Source: Sunxiuqinia dokdonensis
GTDB taxonomy: Bacteria; Bacteroidota; Bacteroidia; Bacteroidales; Prolixibacteraceae
Reading direction: 5' to 3'
DNA length: 64,000 bases
NCBI RefSeq assembly: GCF_001270965.1
Contig: NZ_LGIA01000171.1
Location: forward strand, 55,545 to 119,544
The position numbers and the translations under genes were made by a program. The notes below the pieces were generated by a model. It was given only the letters and a program-made list of their open reading frames with translations, was not told where the DNA came from and searched no databases. Shown here piece after piece: positions 34,381 through 43,250 of the stretch (positions within the stretch are counted from its first letter, which is position 1; each line of letters opens with the position of its first letter).

Positions 34381-34415
34381 CTCACAGCACAAAAAAACGG
34401 ACCATTTATTTGGAT

Positions 34416-34979
34416 ATGGAAGAAGAATTAGAATTGATACTTGAAGTTTGCAAAGAAAAAATGGACGCTGCCATTGACCATTTAGAAAATGAATTGGTTC
34501 ATATTCGTGCCGGCAAAGCTTCAACCCGGATGCTGGACGGAATTATGGTGGATTACTATGGAAGTATGACTCCTTTGAATCAGGTTTCGAACTTGAGTAC
34601 GCCCGACGCACGTAGTATTGCCGTTCAACCTTGGGAAAAGAAAATGATTTCGCCCATCGAAAAGGCAATCATGAATGCAAACCTGGGTTTCAATCCTGAA
34701 AATAACGGAGAGATTATTCGAATTGCTGTTCCGCCGCTGACCGAAGAACGCAGGAAAAACCTGACCAAGCAAGTGAGTCAGGAAGGCGAAAAAGCCCGGA
34801 TCAGTATTCGCGGCGCACGAAAAGAAGCCAACGAAGGTTTGAAAAAACTGCTGAAAGAAGGCTTGTCAGAAGACTTGCAAAAAGATGCCGAAGCAGAAGT
34901 GCAGGAGATGACCGATAACTTCGGGAAAAAGGTCGACAGCTTATTGGAGGAAAAAAATCAAGAGATTTTAACGATATAA
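34416..34979 (+). CDS. frr: Ribosome recycling factor
   Basis: 187 aa from ATG 34416 (MEEELELILEVCKEKMDAAI); a TTG two codons earlier is less likely. Family motifs present: HIRAGKASTRMLDG, MTPLNQVSNLSTPDAR, PLTEERRKNLTKQV and a C-terminal helix ending EEKNQEILTI. It splits post-termination ribosomes together with EF-G. Confidence 0.95.
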   Translation: MEEELELILEVCKEKMDAAIDHLENELVHIRAGKASTRMLDGIMVDYYGSMTPLNQVSNLSTPDARSIAVQPWEKKMISPIEKAIMNANLGFNPENNGEIIRIAVPPLTEERRKNLTKQVSQEGEKARISIRGARKEANEGLKKLLKEGLSEDLQKDAEAEVQEMTDNFGKKVDSLLEEKNQEILTI

Positions 34980-35029
34980 TTGTTTCTAGTTTTCTGTTTT
35001 CTGAACATTGTTTAATTGTTTTCATGGCT

Positions 35030-35064
35030 TTGAGGCAGCTTGTTGAAGCTGCCTCAATTTTTTT
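35030..35064 (+). terminator. Terminator of frr
   Basis: Perfect 11-bp stem TTGAGGCAGCT / AGCTGCCTCAA (35030-35040 and 35047-35057) followed by TTTTTTT. In the remaining gene-free sequence to 35349 I see nothing recognisable. Confidence 0.9.
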
Positions 35065-35349
35065 GCCCAAGTCTCATCCACTCCTACCTTCCAAAACGAA
35101 AATCAGCTTCGACTGACATGATTCAATCGAATTTTCATCAGTAAATAATTAGTTTTTTAATGGCCTGATGGAACTCACATGTTGTTGAATATTATTTTCA
35201 TTCGTGTTTGTGTGCGGAGCAACATGTTCGTTTCATCCCATTTTTATATTCGTTTGCTTTCATTAATTTTAACACGCAAAACAAGAAGCCGGAATCACAA
35301 TTTTCATCATCCGTTTGAAACATTCACCTTGTAAATCAAACAATAAACT

Positions 35350-36132
35350 ATGGTAGGATTGGTTGATTATCACATGCACAGCCTTTTATCTGACGGGAAA
35401 AACTCCTACGAAGAGATGGTCAAAGCAGCCATTGATTCCGGGCTGGAGGAAGTTGGATTTAGCGATCACGTTTGTCTCAAGCCCGTTGACTGGGCCGTGA
35501 TGCCCATTGACATTCCGGTGATGACCGAACAAATCCTCGAACTGCGCGACAAATACAGCGCACAAATTAAAGTGCGCTACGGTATTGAAATGGACTATTT
35601 CCCCGGCAAGGAAAAAGAAATCCTGAAAATCATCAGCAGTTTGCCACTTGACTATGTCATTGGCTCGGTTCATTTTATTGGCGACTGGAATTTCGACACC
35701 GATCAGTCGCTGTACGGAAAATGGACGAATGATGAACTCTACAACATGTACTACGAACTGATCCAACTGGCTGCCAAGTCGGGTTTGTTCGATACCATCG
35801 GCCACCTCGACATCATCAAAAAATTTCGCGTTTATCCTGAAAGTGACCAAAGCCAACTTCTGGAACAGACCTTAAAAGTCATCAAAGAAAACAATGTGGT
35901 GGTTGAACTCAACACCGGCGGACTGGATCGTCCCTGCGCCGAATTAACGCCCAGCCCAGAGATTGTCACCCTTTGCTACCAACACCACATTCCCATGACC
36001 ATCTCGTCGGACGCCCACGCCACAAACCAAATTGCCCGCCACTATGAAACGGCCATCAACCTGATGAAAAAGATCGGCTTTGAAGAAATTGTGACCTTTG
36101 AAAACCGAGCACGAAAAATGACACGGATTTAG
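35350..36132 (+). CDS. PHP-domain histidinol-phosphatase family protein
   Basis: 260 aa, ATG at 35350. PHP motifs: DYHMHSLLSDG (metal-binding HxH), EVGFSDH, GIEMDYFPG, YVIGSVHFI, IGHLDIIKKF and a closing ISSDAHA with DxH. It belongs to the HisK/HisJ group that dephosphorylates histidinol phosphate, though no histidine genes are nearby and some members act on other phosphates. Monocistronic by context. Confidence 0.82.
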   Translation: MVGLVDYHMHSLLSDGKNSYEEMVKAAIDSGLEEVGFSDHVCLKPVDWAVMPIDIPVMTEQILELRDKYSAQIKVRYGIEMDYFPGKEKEILKIISSLPLDYVIGSVHFIGDWNFDTDQSLYGKWTNDELYNMYYELIQLAAKSGLFDTIGHLDIIKKFRVYPESDQSQLLEQTLKVIKENNVVVELNTGGLDRPCAELTPSPEIVTLCYQHHIPMTISSDAHATNQIARHYETAINLMKKIGFEEIVTFENRARKMTRI

Positions 36133-36215
36133 TCATCACTATCAAAACCTCGTGTAGAACATACGCTGTTAAATATAAATCAACTTTTAATTCAGGCTGA
36201 AACTAATAGAAATTG

Positions 36216-36223
36216 TATCTTTG
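36216..36223 (+). promoter_or_regulatory. -7 box of the dxs promoter
   Basis: TATCTTTG fits TANNTTTG and lies 17 bp before the dxs ATG, implying a very short leader. Confidence 0.6.
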
Positions 36224-36240
36224 ACCCCTAATTTTTTTTC

Positions 36241-38151
36241 ATGGAAGAACCTGTGGGACGTATACTGGAAACGATTCATATTCCATCTGATTTGCGTAAG
36301 CTAAAAGTGGAGGATTTAACCCCGCTTTGCGATGAACTCCGACAGTTTATCATTGAAGAGGTGTCGAACAACCCCGGCCATCTGGGCGCGAGCCTCGGCG
36401 TTGTGGAACTCACCGTCGCCCTTCACTACGTGTACAATACCCCTTACGATCAGCTGATTTGGGATGTGGGGCACCAGGCCTATGGTCACAAGATTTTAAC
36501 AGGCCGCAGGGCCGAATTTCACACCAACCGAAAATACAAGGGTATCAGCGGCTTTCCAAAACCTTCGGAAAGTGAATATGATGCTTTTGGCGTTGGACAT
36601 GCCAGCACTTCCATTTCGGCAGCACTTGGCATGGCCCAGGCCGCAACCGTAAAAAAGGAAAAAGACCGAAAAATTGTCGCTGTTATTGGCGATGGCTCCA
36701 TGACTGGAGGAATGGCCTTTGAAGGATTAAACAATGCGGCCTGGAACAATTCAGATGTACTCATCATACTGAACGACAACAATATGGCCATCGACCCCAA
36801 CGTGGGTGGTGTTAGCAACTATTTACTAAACATCTCTAAATCGAGCACTTACAACAAGCTCAAGAATGAGATTTGGGAAGGACTGGGAAAACTCAACGGT
36901 TTTGGGCCAAAAGCCAGGCGGCTGGTGCAAAAAACAGAAGGCGCGTTGAAATCCTACCTGCTAAAAGAGTCCAACCTTTTTGAAAGTCTGGGCATCCGCT
37001 ATTTTGGCCCGGTTGACGGACACGATGTGGAATACCTGGCCCAAGTGTTGCGCGACTTGCGTGCCATCAAAGGTCCGAAGTTACTTCACGTGCTCACCAA
37101 AAAAGGTAAAGGTTTTAAGCTGGCCGAAATGAACCAAACGGTTTATCACGCCCCCGGCAAATTTGACAAAGAAACTGGTGAAATCATCGGTTGTGAATGC
37201 GAATTGAACAAACCACCCAAGTTTCAGAATGTGTTTGGCAACACGCTTGTGGAACTGGCCGAATTGAACCCCAAAATCGTTGGCGTTACGCCGGCTATGC
37301 CCACCGGAAGTTCGCTCAACATCATGATGGAAAAAATGCCCGACCGCGCTTTTGACGTTGGGATTGCCGAACCCCATGCGGTGACTTTCTCGGCTGGCAT
37401 GGCGATTCAGGGACTGGTGCCTTTTTGCAATATCTATTCCAGCTTTATGCAGCGGGCTTACGACCAAATTATTCACGATGTGGCCATCCAAAACCTGAAT
37501 GTGGTGTTTTGCCTCGACCGCGGCGGACTAGTTGGTGCCGACGGAGCAACCCATCACGGGGTGTTCGACCTCGCCTACATGCGCAGCATTCCCAACATGA
37601 TTGTGTCGGCTCCCATGGATGAGATTGAGCTGCGCAACCTGATGTACACCGCGCAACAGGAAAACATGGGGCCTTTCTCGATACGATACCCACGAGGCTG
37701 CGGATGTAAGGTTGACTGGCAACAGCCGTTTGAGCTGATAGAAATTGGAAAAGGCCGAACCATTTCCGAAGGCGATGAACTTGCTATTCTAACCATTGGA
37801 ACCGCTGGAATTGCGGCCTCGCGCGCTGTGAAATCGCTCAAAAATAAAGATATTTCAGTTGCCCATTATGACCTACGGTTTGTCAAACCACTTGACGAAG
37901 ACTTGCTCAACCAGGTGTTTAAGCAATTCAAAAAAGTCATTACGGTGGAAGATGGCGTAACCCAGGGAGGTTTTGGTTCTGCCGTGATCGAGTTTATGGC
38001 TGCCAACGATTACCGAGCCAAATTGGTCCGCCTGGGGGTACCCGATCAGTTTGTTGAACATGGAACGCCCGAAGAATTGCAGCGCGACTGTGGCTTCGAC
38101 CAAAAAGGAATTTACCAGGCTTGCATGGAATTGCTCCAGCGACCGGAGTAA
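36241..38151 (+). CDS. dxs: 1-deoxy-D-xylulose-5-phosphate synthase
   Basis: 636 aa, ATG at 36241. Thiamine-diphosphate enzyme: the ThDP site [17 protein letters not shown] with [13 protein letters not shown], the N-terminal [15 protein letters not shown], and the transketolase-like [20 protein letters not shown] and [17 protein letters not shown]. It condenses pyruvate and glyceraldehyde 3-phosphate, the first step of the non-mevalonate route; ispD of the same route is at 19937-20605. A sensor kinase gene follows after 66 bp. Confidence 0.96.
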   Translation: MEEPVGRILETIHIPSDLRKLKVEDLTPLCDELRQFIIEEVSNNPGHLGASLGVVELTVALHYVYNTPYDQLIWDVGHQAYGHKILTGRRAEFHTNRKYKGISGFPKPSESEYDAFGVGHASTSISAALGMAQAATVKKEKDRKIVAVIGDGSMTGGMAFEGLNNAAWNNSDVLIILNDNNMAIDPNVGGVSNYLLNISKSSTYNKLKNEIWEGLGKLNGFGPKARRLVQKTEGALKSYLLKESNLFESLGIRYFGPVDGHDVEYLAQVLRDLRAIKGPKLLHVLTKKGKGFKLAEMNQTVYHAPGKFDKETGEIIGCECELNKPPKFQNVFGNTLVELAELNPKIVGVTPAMPTGSSLNIMMEKMPDRAFDVGIAEPHAVTFSAGMAIQGLVPFCNIYSSFMQRAYDQIIHDVAIQNLNVVFCLDRGGLVGADGATHHGVFDLAYMRSIPNMIVSAPMDEIELRNLMYTAQQENMGPFSIRYPRGCGCKVDWQQPFELIEIGKGRTISEGDELAILTIGTAGIAASRAVKSLKNKDISVAHYDLRFVKPLDEDLLNQVFKQFKKVITVEDGVTQGGFGSAVIEFMAANDYRAKLVRLGVPDQFVEHGTPEELQRDCGFDQKGIYQACMELLQRPE

Positions 38152-38217
38152 TTTCGTCGGCCTCAATACTTTATTTCAAGACGATTCGTTTAGCAAAATA
38201 AACCAACCCATATTACT

Positions 38218-39375
38218 TTGGAACTCTATTTTAAAAAACGTCGTTGGAAACTCCTCCTTCTCATTTCAGCTGTGCTCATCGGAGCCGGCTCGCTGCTTTA
38301 CACCAATTGGCTGATTGGCCAAATGTCGGTGCAGGAACGAAAAAGCGTGGAACTTTGGGCCGAAGCCATGAAACGGCTGGTTGACACAGATGATGGTGGA
38401 AAACAGGATCTGACATTTCACCAAACCATTATGGGCAACAACACGACAATCCCGATCATCTATACTGATGAGAACGGCACTATTTTAGGTGACCGCAACA
38501 TCAAATACAATGAAAAACGCAGGGAAACAGTGTTGCAGCATGAACTGGCGAAAATGAAAAGCCAAAAAGCGCCCATTGAAATTGTTCTTTCAGCGAATGT
38601 CTCCCAATATTTATATTACCGCGACTCTAACCTGCTGCAAAACCTGCGTTACTTTCCGTTGGTACAGTTCGGCGTAATCATGCTGTTCATCTCGGTCTCC
38701 TATTTTGCCTTTAGCACATCGCGAAAAGCAGAGCAAAATCAAGTTTGGGTGGGCATGTCGAAAGAAACCGCCCACCAGCTCGGAACGCCCATATCATCGT
38801 TAATGGCCTGGGTCGAAATCCTGAAAATGAAAAACATCGATGAAAACATGATTGAAGAAATTCAAAAAGATGTTTCTCGCCTCGAAAAAATCACCGAGCG
38901 CTTTTCCAAAATTGGTTCAGCTCCCGAACTCATCACCAACGATCTGAAACAGGTTTTGCAATCCACGATCAGCTACCTTGAAAAACGATCGTCGAAAAAG
39001 GTTCGCTTCGAACTTGGACTGGATGAAACGATTCGCTACGATGTTCCTCACAATGCTGCCCTTTTCAGCTGGGTGATTGAAAATCTATGTAAAAATGCCA
39101 TCGACGCCATCGAATCCGACGGGATAATCAAACTGCAGTTGTTGCAAAAAAACGATCATTTGATGCTCGATATTTCAGACAATGGCAAGGGCATTCCAAA
39201 ATCGCAGTTTAAAACCATTTTCGAACCTGGCTTTACCACCAAAAAACGCGGGTGGGGACTGGGGCTTTCGCTTTCAAAACGCATTATTGAGAACTATCAT
39301 CAAGGTAAAATCTTCATCAGGCAGTCGGAAGTAGGCAAAGGAACCACCTTCCGTATTGTACTGCGACGCCACTGA
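38218..39375 (+). CDS. Membrane sensor histidine kinase (orphan)
   Basis: 385 aa, apparently starting with TTG at 38218: no in-frame ATG precedes the first membrane helix. TM1 about 11-32, a periplasmic segment of about 110 residues, TM2 about 146-166, then an H-box MSKETAHQLGTPISSL with H186, an N-box WVIENLCKNAIDAI, G1 DISDNGKGIP and G2 KRGWGLGLSLSKRII. No response regulator gene is adjacent. It probably shares the dxs transcript. Signal and partner are unknown. Confidence 0.88.
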   Translation: MELYFKKRRWKLLLLISAVLIGAGSLLYTNWLIGQMSVQERKSVELWAEAMKRLVDTDDGGKQDLTFHQTIMGNNTTIPIIYTDENGTILGDRNIKYNEKRRETVLQHELAKMKSQKAPIEIVLSANVSQYLYYRDSNLLQNLRYFPLVQFGVIMLFISVSYFAFSTSRKAEQNQVWVGMSKETAHQLGTPISSLMAWVEILKMKNIDENMIEEIQKDVSRLEKITERFSKIGSAPELITNDLKQVLQSTISYLEKRSSKKVRFELGLDETIRYDVPHNAALFSWVIENLCKNAIDAIESDGIIKLQLLQKNDHLMLDISDNGKGIPKSQFKTIFEPGFTTKKRGWGLGLSLSKRIIENYHQGKIFIRQSEVGKGTTFRIVLRRH

Positions 39376-39485
39376 CTTTTCAACATTACTAATTCTGATA
39401 ATTCCTTGAATGAAAGAATTTTGCAGAAAATAATGGTTTCCTTGTTAAAAAAATCAGATAATTTTCTCCTTTTGTTTATTTTTTA

Positions 39486-39493
39486 TACTTTTG
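39486..39493 (+). promoter_or_regulatory. -7 box of the DUF177-rpmF promoter
   Basis: TACTTTTG fits TANNTTTG and lies 19 bp before the DUF177 start. Confidence 0.6.
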
Positions 39494-39512
39494 CAACACT
39501 TTTTTCCAAGCA

Positions 39513-40055
39513 ATGGCATATTTAAACGCATACAACATTGCACTCAAAGGACTTGCAATTGGCAAGCATGATTTTGACTATCAGGTAGGAAAGCAATTCT
39601 TTGAGTATTTCGACGGAGAAATCGCCGGAGACGGCCGCGTTGAAGTCAAGCTGGAACTGGAAAAAAGAAGTGCGTTAATAGTTCTTTGGTTTCATGTAAA
39701 AGGAACGGTAAATATACAGTGCGATCGCTGTTTAGACTTGTTTGATCAGCCGATTGAAAGTCAAAACAAAGTGTTCGTCAAGTATGGTGAAGAAAAATTT
39801 GAAGATGGCGACGATGTGATCTGGATTGCTCCCGATGAAACCCACATCAATGTGGCCAAACTCATTTATGACTTTATTATTTTATCGATCCCGATAAAAC
39901 ATGTCCATCCGGACGATGCCCGGGGCGAAAGCCTGTGCAATCCGGAAATGCTGGAGAGACTGAACTTCTTGTCTGTAAAGCAAGAATCCGAAGAAGAAAG
40001 CCCGGAAACAGATTCCAGGTGGGACGAATTGAAAAAATTATTAGGTAACAAATAA
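39513..40055 (+). CDS. DUF177 (YceD-like) protein
   Basis: 180 aa, ATG at 39513. The family's CxxC motif is seen in NIQCDRCLDLFDQPI. YceD proteins lie next to rpmF in most bacteria and are linked to 23S rRNA accumulation in E. coli and plants. Here rpmF follows after 12 bp, then fabH after a terminator, the classic yceD-rpmF-fabH order. Confidence 0.9.
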   Translation: MAYLNAYNIALKGLAIGKHDFDYQVGKQFFEYFDGEIAGDGRVEVKLELEKRSALIVLWFHVKGTVNIQCDRCLDLFDQPIESQNKVFVKYGEEKFEDGDDVIWIAPDETHINVAKLIYDFIILSIPIKHVHPDDARGESLCNPEMLERLNFLSVKQESEEESPETDSRWDELKKLLGNK

Positions 40056-40067
40056 AGACTTTTTAAA

Positions 40068-40253
40068 ATGGCACATCCAAAACACAAAACATCAAAATCC
40101 AGAAGGGATAAGAGAAGAACACACTATAAAGCAACGCCATCAACGCTTGCAACGTGTTCAAACTGCGGAACTACCGTAAAATACCATACGGTTTGTCCTG
40201 AATGTGGGTATTACCGCGGTAAGCTCGCAATCGAAAAAGACGTTACTGTTTAA
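40068..40253 (+). CDS. rpmF: 50S ribosomal protein L32
   Basis: 61 aa, ATG at 40068. Starts MAHPKHKTSKSRRDKRRTH and keeps the zinc ribbon: CSNCG and CPECG. It is the zinc-binding (C+) form. Terminator follows directly. Confidence 0.96.
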   Translation: MAHPKHKTSKSRRDKRRTHYKATPSTLATCSNCGTTVKYHTVCPECGYYRGKLAIEKDVTV

Positions 40254-40265
40254 CCTTCATAGCAC

Positions 40266-40297
40266 GATCAGAAGACAGCCTCTTCTGATCTTTTTTT
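40266..40297 (+). terminator. Terminator of DUF177-rpmF
   Basis: Perfect 10-bp stem GATCAGAAGA / TCTTCTGATC (40266-40275, 40281-40290) followed by seven T. Confidence 0.9.
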
Positions 40298-40498
40298 ACC
40301 CCTTCAATAAACTTTTCGAACATTTTAATTAATTGTTTTAAAGCGACTTACAGGTATTCTTTTGCCTCATTTTTCTTTGCTGTTCGAATTTTTCACCCTA
40401 TCTTTCGCAATTATTTTTAACTGAATTTTGTTAATTAACGGCCAATGTGCTTTCATTCAGGAAATGACTGCCGTATTGGATTGAATAAAGAATAAACT

Positions 40499-41500
40499 AT
40501 GCGAGATATTCGTGCTGCTATTACGGGCATTGGTGCTTATTTGCCTGAATACAGGCTCACCAATGAAGAGTTAAGCACTATGGTTGAAACCACCGATGAA
40601 TGGATCATGCAACGCATCGGCATCAAAGAACGACGCATCCTGAAAGAAAAAGGGAAAGCCACATCAGACATGGGAACGGAAGCAGTGAACGAACTGCTGA
40701 AAAAAACGAACACCCATCCCGACGAAATTGATTTGGTGATTTGCGCCACCATCACTCCCGACCGTCCGCTGCCGGCAGCAGCCAACGTGATCAGCCGGAA
40801 AGCAAGATTGACCAATGCGTGGAGTTTCGATATCAACGCGGCCTGTTCCGGCTTTGTATTTGCCTTAACAACCGGAGTTCAGTTTGTTGAAAGTGGCCGA
40901 TACAAGAAGGTAATCATTGTTGGTGCCGACATGATGTCGTCGATAACCGACTACACCGACCGGACAACCTGTCCATTATTTGGCGATGGTGCCGCGGCAG
41001 TTTTGCTTGAGCCCACGACCGAAGATGTTGGCATTATCGACCACATCAATCACACCGACGGCAAAGGACGCCACTACTTGCACATGAAAGCTGGCGGGTC
41101 CAAATTTCCAGCTTCGGCTGAAACCGTTGAAAACCGCATGCACTACGTTCACCAGGACGGCCAAACGGTATTCAAATATGCCGTTTCGCGCATGGCCGAT
41201 GTAGCCGTCGAAATCATGGAGAAAAACAAGGTCACGCCTGAAAATCTGGCCTGGCTGGTTCCGCACCAGGCCAACATGCGCATTATTGACGCAGTTGCAC
41301 GCCGCATGAAAATCAGCCCAAAACAAGTCATGATCAACATTCAAAAGTATGGTAACACCACGGCTGCTACCATCCCCCTTTGTTTGTACGATTATGAAAG
41401 TCAGCTGAAAAAAGGCGACAACATTATCCTGGCTGCTTTTGGCGCCGGTTTTACCTGGGGCTCCATGTATTTGAAATGGGCCTACGACACAGACCAATAA
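40499..41500 (+). CDS. fabH: 3-oxoacyl-ACP synthase III
   Basis: 333 aa, ATG at 40499. The catalytic triad is intact: C116 in INAACSGF, His in VPHQAN and Asn in YGNTTAA. It starts fatty-acid elongation by condensing an acyl-CoA with malonyl-ACP. The gene follows the rpmF terminator by 200 bp; the MaoC dehydratase gene follows after 28 bp, so the two are likely one unit. Confidence 0.93.
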   Translation: MRDIRAAITGIGAYLPEYRLTNEELSTMVETTDEWIMQRIGIKERRILKEKGKATSDMGTEAVNELLKKTNTHPDEIDLVICATITPDRPLPAAANVISRKARLTNAWSFDINAACSGFVFALTTGVQFVESGRYKKVIIVGADMMSSITDYTDRTTCPLFGDGAAAVLLEPTTEDVGIIDHINHTDGKGRHYLHMKAGGSKFPASAETVENRMHYVHQDGQTVFKYAVSRMADVAVEIMEKNKVTPENLAWLVPHQANMRIIDAVARRMKISPKQVMINIQKYGNTTAATIPLCLYDYESQLKKGDNIILAAFGAGFTWGSMYLKWAYDTDQ

Positions 41501-41528
41501 TTTCACAGCAACATAAAAGATACCCCTC

Positions 41529-41996
41529 ATGAGCAGACTGTTAATTCAAAGCCACCAAGAATTCGAAAACCACCTGGGCCAAAAGTTGGGCGTTTCGGAA
41601 TACCACACGGTAACCCAGGAACAAATCGATAAATTTGCCGAAGCTACGCTTGATTTCCAATGGATTCACACCAATCCCGAAAAAGCAAAAACCGAAGGCG
41701 CTTTTGGCAGCACCATCGCCCATGGCTACCTAACCCTTTCCTTACTTCCCTTTATGTGGGAACAAGTGGTGGAAGTGAAGAACTTTAAGATGTTGGTCAA
41801 CTATGGTATTGAACAGTTTAAATTTAGTGCTCCGGTATTGGTAAACAGCAAAGTACGCACCCATGTGTGGCTACAGGAGTGCACCAACCTTCGGGGAATT
41901 AGCCGGATAAAACTTCGGGTTCAGATGGAAATTGAAGGCAACAAAAAACCCGCTTTTGATGGCACCATCATCTTCCTGTATCATTTCAACAATTAA
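41529..41996 (+). CDS. MaoC-like (R)-specific enoyl-CoA hydratase/dehydratase
   Basis: 155 aa, ATG at 41529. Hot-dog fold motif with catalytic His: FQWIHTNPEKAK followed by GAFGSTIAHGYLTLSLLP, the standard MaoC signature. Acts on acyl-CoA or acyl-ACP substrates in the cytosol. Its place right after fabH suggests a link with fatty-acid metabolism. Confidence 0.87.
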   Translation: MSRLLIQSHQEFENHLGQKLGVSEYHTVTQEQIDKFAEATLDFQWIHTNPEKAKTEGAFGSTIAHGYLTLSLLPFMWEQVVEVKNFKMLVNYGIEQFKFSAPVLVNSKVRTHVWLQECTNLRGISRIKLRVQMEIEGNKKPAFDGTIIFLYHFNN

Positions 41997-42025
41997 CCGG
42001 TTTTTTGCCCCACAGACTAAACCTT

Positions 42026-42175
42026 GGATCTGATCGTTTGCTATAGTAACTGACCCACAATTGTTCCGGTATATAAAACCAAGCTGAGACTTGGTGGTAA
42101 CCCAAGAAGAAATATCTTCCTGGTTGCTGCCGCACCTTTGGGAGAAGATTGCAGAAAGTCAGACGATTTAAATCC
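42026..42175 (+). ncRNA. Candidate structured RNA upstream of bactofilin
   Basis: About 150 nt that fold into a long irregular hairpin: GGAT (42026-42029) with ATCC (42172-42175); ATCGTTTG (42033-42040) with CAGACGAT (42160-42167); CTG with CAG; CAAT (42058-42061) with ATTG (42148-42151). The inner part has hairpin ACCAAG-CTTGGT (42078-42095) and a second stem GGTAACC (42096-42102) with GGTTGCT (42122-42128). Several pairs are G-U, as in a selected RNA. The size and bubbled rod recall 6S RNA, but this is not established; an mRNA 3' end or leader is possible. Strand follows the bactofilin gene. Confidence 0.4.
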
Positions 42176-42184
42176 GATTCTTAG

Positions 42185-42192
42185 TATATTTG
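42185..42192 (+). promoter_or_regulatory. -7 box of the bactofilin-atp promoter
   Basis: TATATTTG fits TANNTTTG. Transcription from it would begin near 42199, after an upstream ATG at 42193, which is why I start bactofilin at 42217. Confidence 0.5.
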
Positions 42193-42216
42193 ATGGTCTT
42201 CAAAAAAACAAATAGC

Positions 42217-42600
42217 ATGGCAAAAATAAGCAGCGAAGTTGATTCTCAAGGAATTAACCTAATAGGCAAAGGAACGCGCATTACCGGAGATGTTGCTTCG
42301 GATGGCGACATCAGAATAGACGGTGAACTGAACGGCAACTTAGACTGCTCCGGCAGAGTTGTTATCGGCATCACCGGCAAAGTGACCGGAGAGGTTCGAT
42401 GCAAAGACTCCGAGATATCCGGATTTCAAAAGGGCAAACTTCAGATCGAACAGCACTTGAGCCTGAAATCTTCATCGAAAGTTTACGGAGAAATCAGCAC
42501 AGGAAAGTTGAGTATTGAACCCGGTGCTTTATTTTCGGGTTCGTGCAAAATGGGTGAACAAATCAAACATGATGAACCCAAAGAACTTAAAAAAGCATAA
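42217..42600 (+). CDS. Bactofilin
   Basis: 127 aa from ATG 42217 (MAKISSEVDSQGINLIGKGT). The right-handed beta-helix repeat of bactofilins is clear: DVASDGDIRIDGELNGNLDC, then a run of GKVTGEVRC-type rungs, and a charged tail. Bactofilins polymerise into nucleotide-free filaments at the membrane and guide cell-shape enzymes. Its 3' end overlaps atpZ by about 32 bp, so it is read into the ATP synthase message. Confidence 0.9.
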   Translation: MAKISSEVDSQGINLIGKGTRITGDVASDGDIRIDGELNGNLDCSGRVVIGITGKVTGEVRCKDSEISGFQKGKLQIEQHLSLKSSSKVYGEISTGKLSIEPGALFSGSCKMGEQIKHDEPKELKKA

Positions 42601-42793
42601 GCAAAAGTTCGACAGTTTTATCCGATATTCCAGCCTGGCTTTTGAAATGGTCACCATCATGGCACTTGGTGTCTTTATCGGTTTTAAGATTGATCAGTGG
42701 CTTGATTTATCTTTTCCGGCTTTTACCCTGGCACTTATGATCATTTCTGTTATTGCCGCCATTTACCATGCCATTAAAAAGTTTCTCAAATGA
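42569..42793 (+). CDS. atpZ: AtpZ/AtpI-family small membrane protein
   Basis: 74 aa from ATG 42569 (next Met at 42572). Two membrane helices: LAFEMVTIMALGVFIGFKID and FTLALMIISVIAAIYHAI. AtpZ proteins sit at the head of F-ATPase operons and help assembly or Mg2+/Ca2+ uptake. The start lies inside the bactofilin gene and the end overlaps the next gene by 4 bp, so all three appear translationally coupled. Confidence 0.82.
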   Translation: MMNPKNLKKHKQKFDSFIRYSSLAFEMVTIMALGVFIGFKIDQWLDLSFPAFTLALMIISVIAAIYHAIKKFLK

Positions 42794-43176
42794 ATGCACT
42801 CATGAAGCGATTTATTCTCCGGTCAGTTCTCCTAACTCTTTCACTCGCCTTCACTGCCTGGATTCTTTATAATCAGATCATTCCGCAACACCACTTTAAA
42901 CTGTGGCCATTTATTCTTATTTTTTTCTTTGCCACAACAAACCTTGTCCACTTTTATTTGTTAAGAATTGCCGGAAGTAACATGCCAAAGTTTACATCGA
43001 GCTACATGGTTTTAAGCACAGGGAAAATGTTGTTCTATCTGCTTGTGGCCATTGTTTTTTTTATGGCAGAGCGAGAGCTGGCAAAACTATTTTTAGTCAA
43101 TTATTTAATCGCTTATGTTTGCTTTACCATATTGGAAGTTGCTGAAATCAGCCGCGTTGTAAAATTGAACAATTAA
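42790..43176 (+). CDS. Four-helix membrane protein in the AtpI position
   Basis: 128 aa, ATG at 42790 overlapping atpZ by 4 bp. Four hydrophobic segments (about 8-27, 37-57, 70-90, 98-118) fit the AtpI/ATP synthase I topology, although the sequence is weakly conserved. By position it is likely an assembly helper for the c-ring. 74 bp separate it from atpB. Confidence 0.7.
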   Translation: MNALMKRFILRSVLLTLSLAFTAWILYNQIIPQHHFKLWPFILIFFFATTNLVHFYLLRIAGSNMPKFTSSYMVLSTGKMLFYLLVAIVFFMAERELAKLFLVNYLIAYVCFTILEVAEISRVVKLNN

Positions 43177-43250
43177 CTTGAAACAATTGATTTTTTTAGT
43201 AATTTGGAGGTACCTTTTTTCAAAGTGACATTCAGACTGATTAAAACTTT

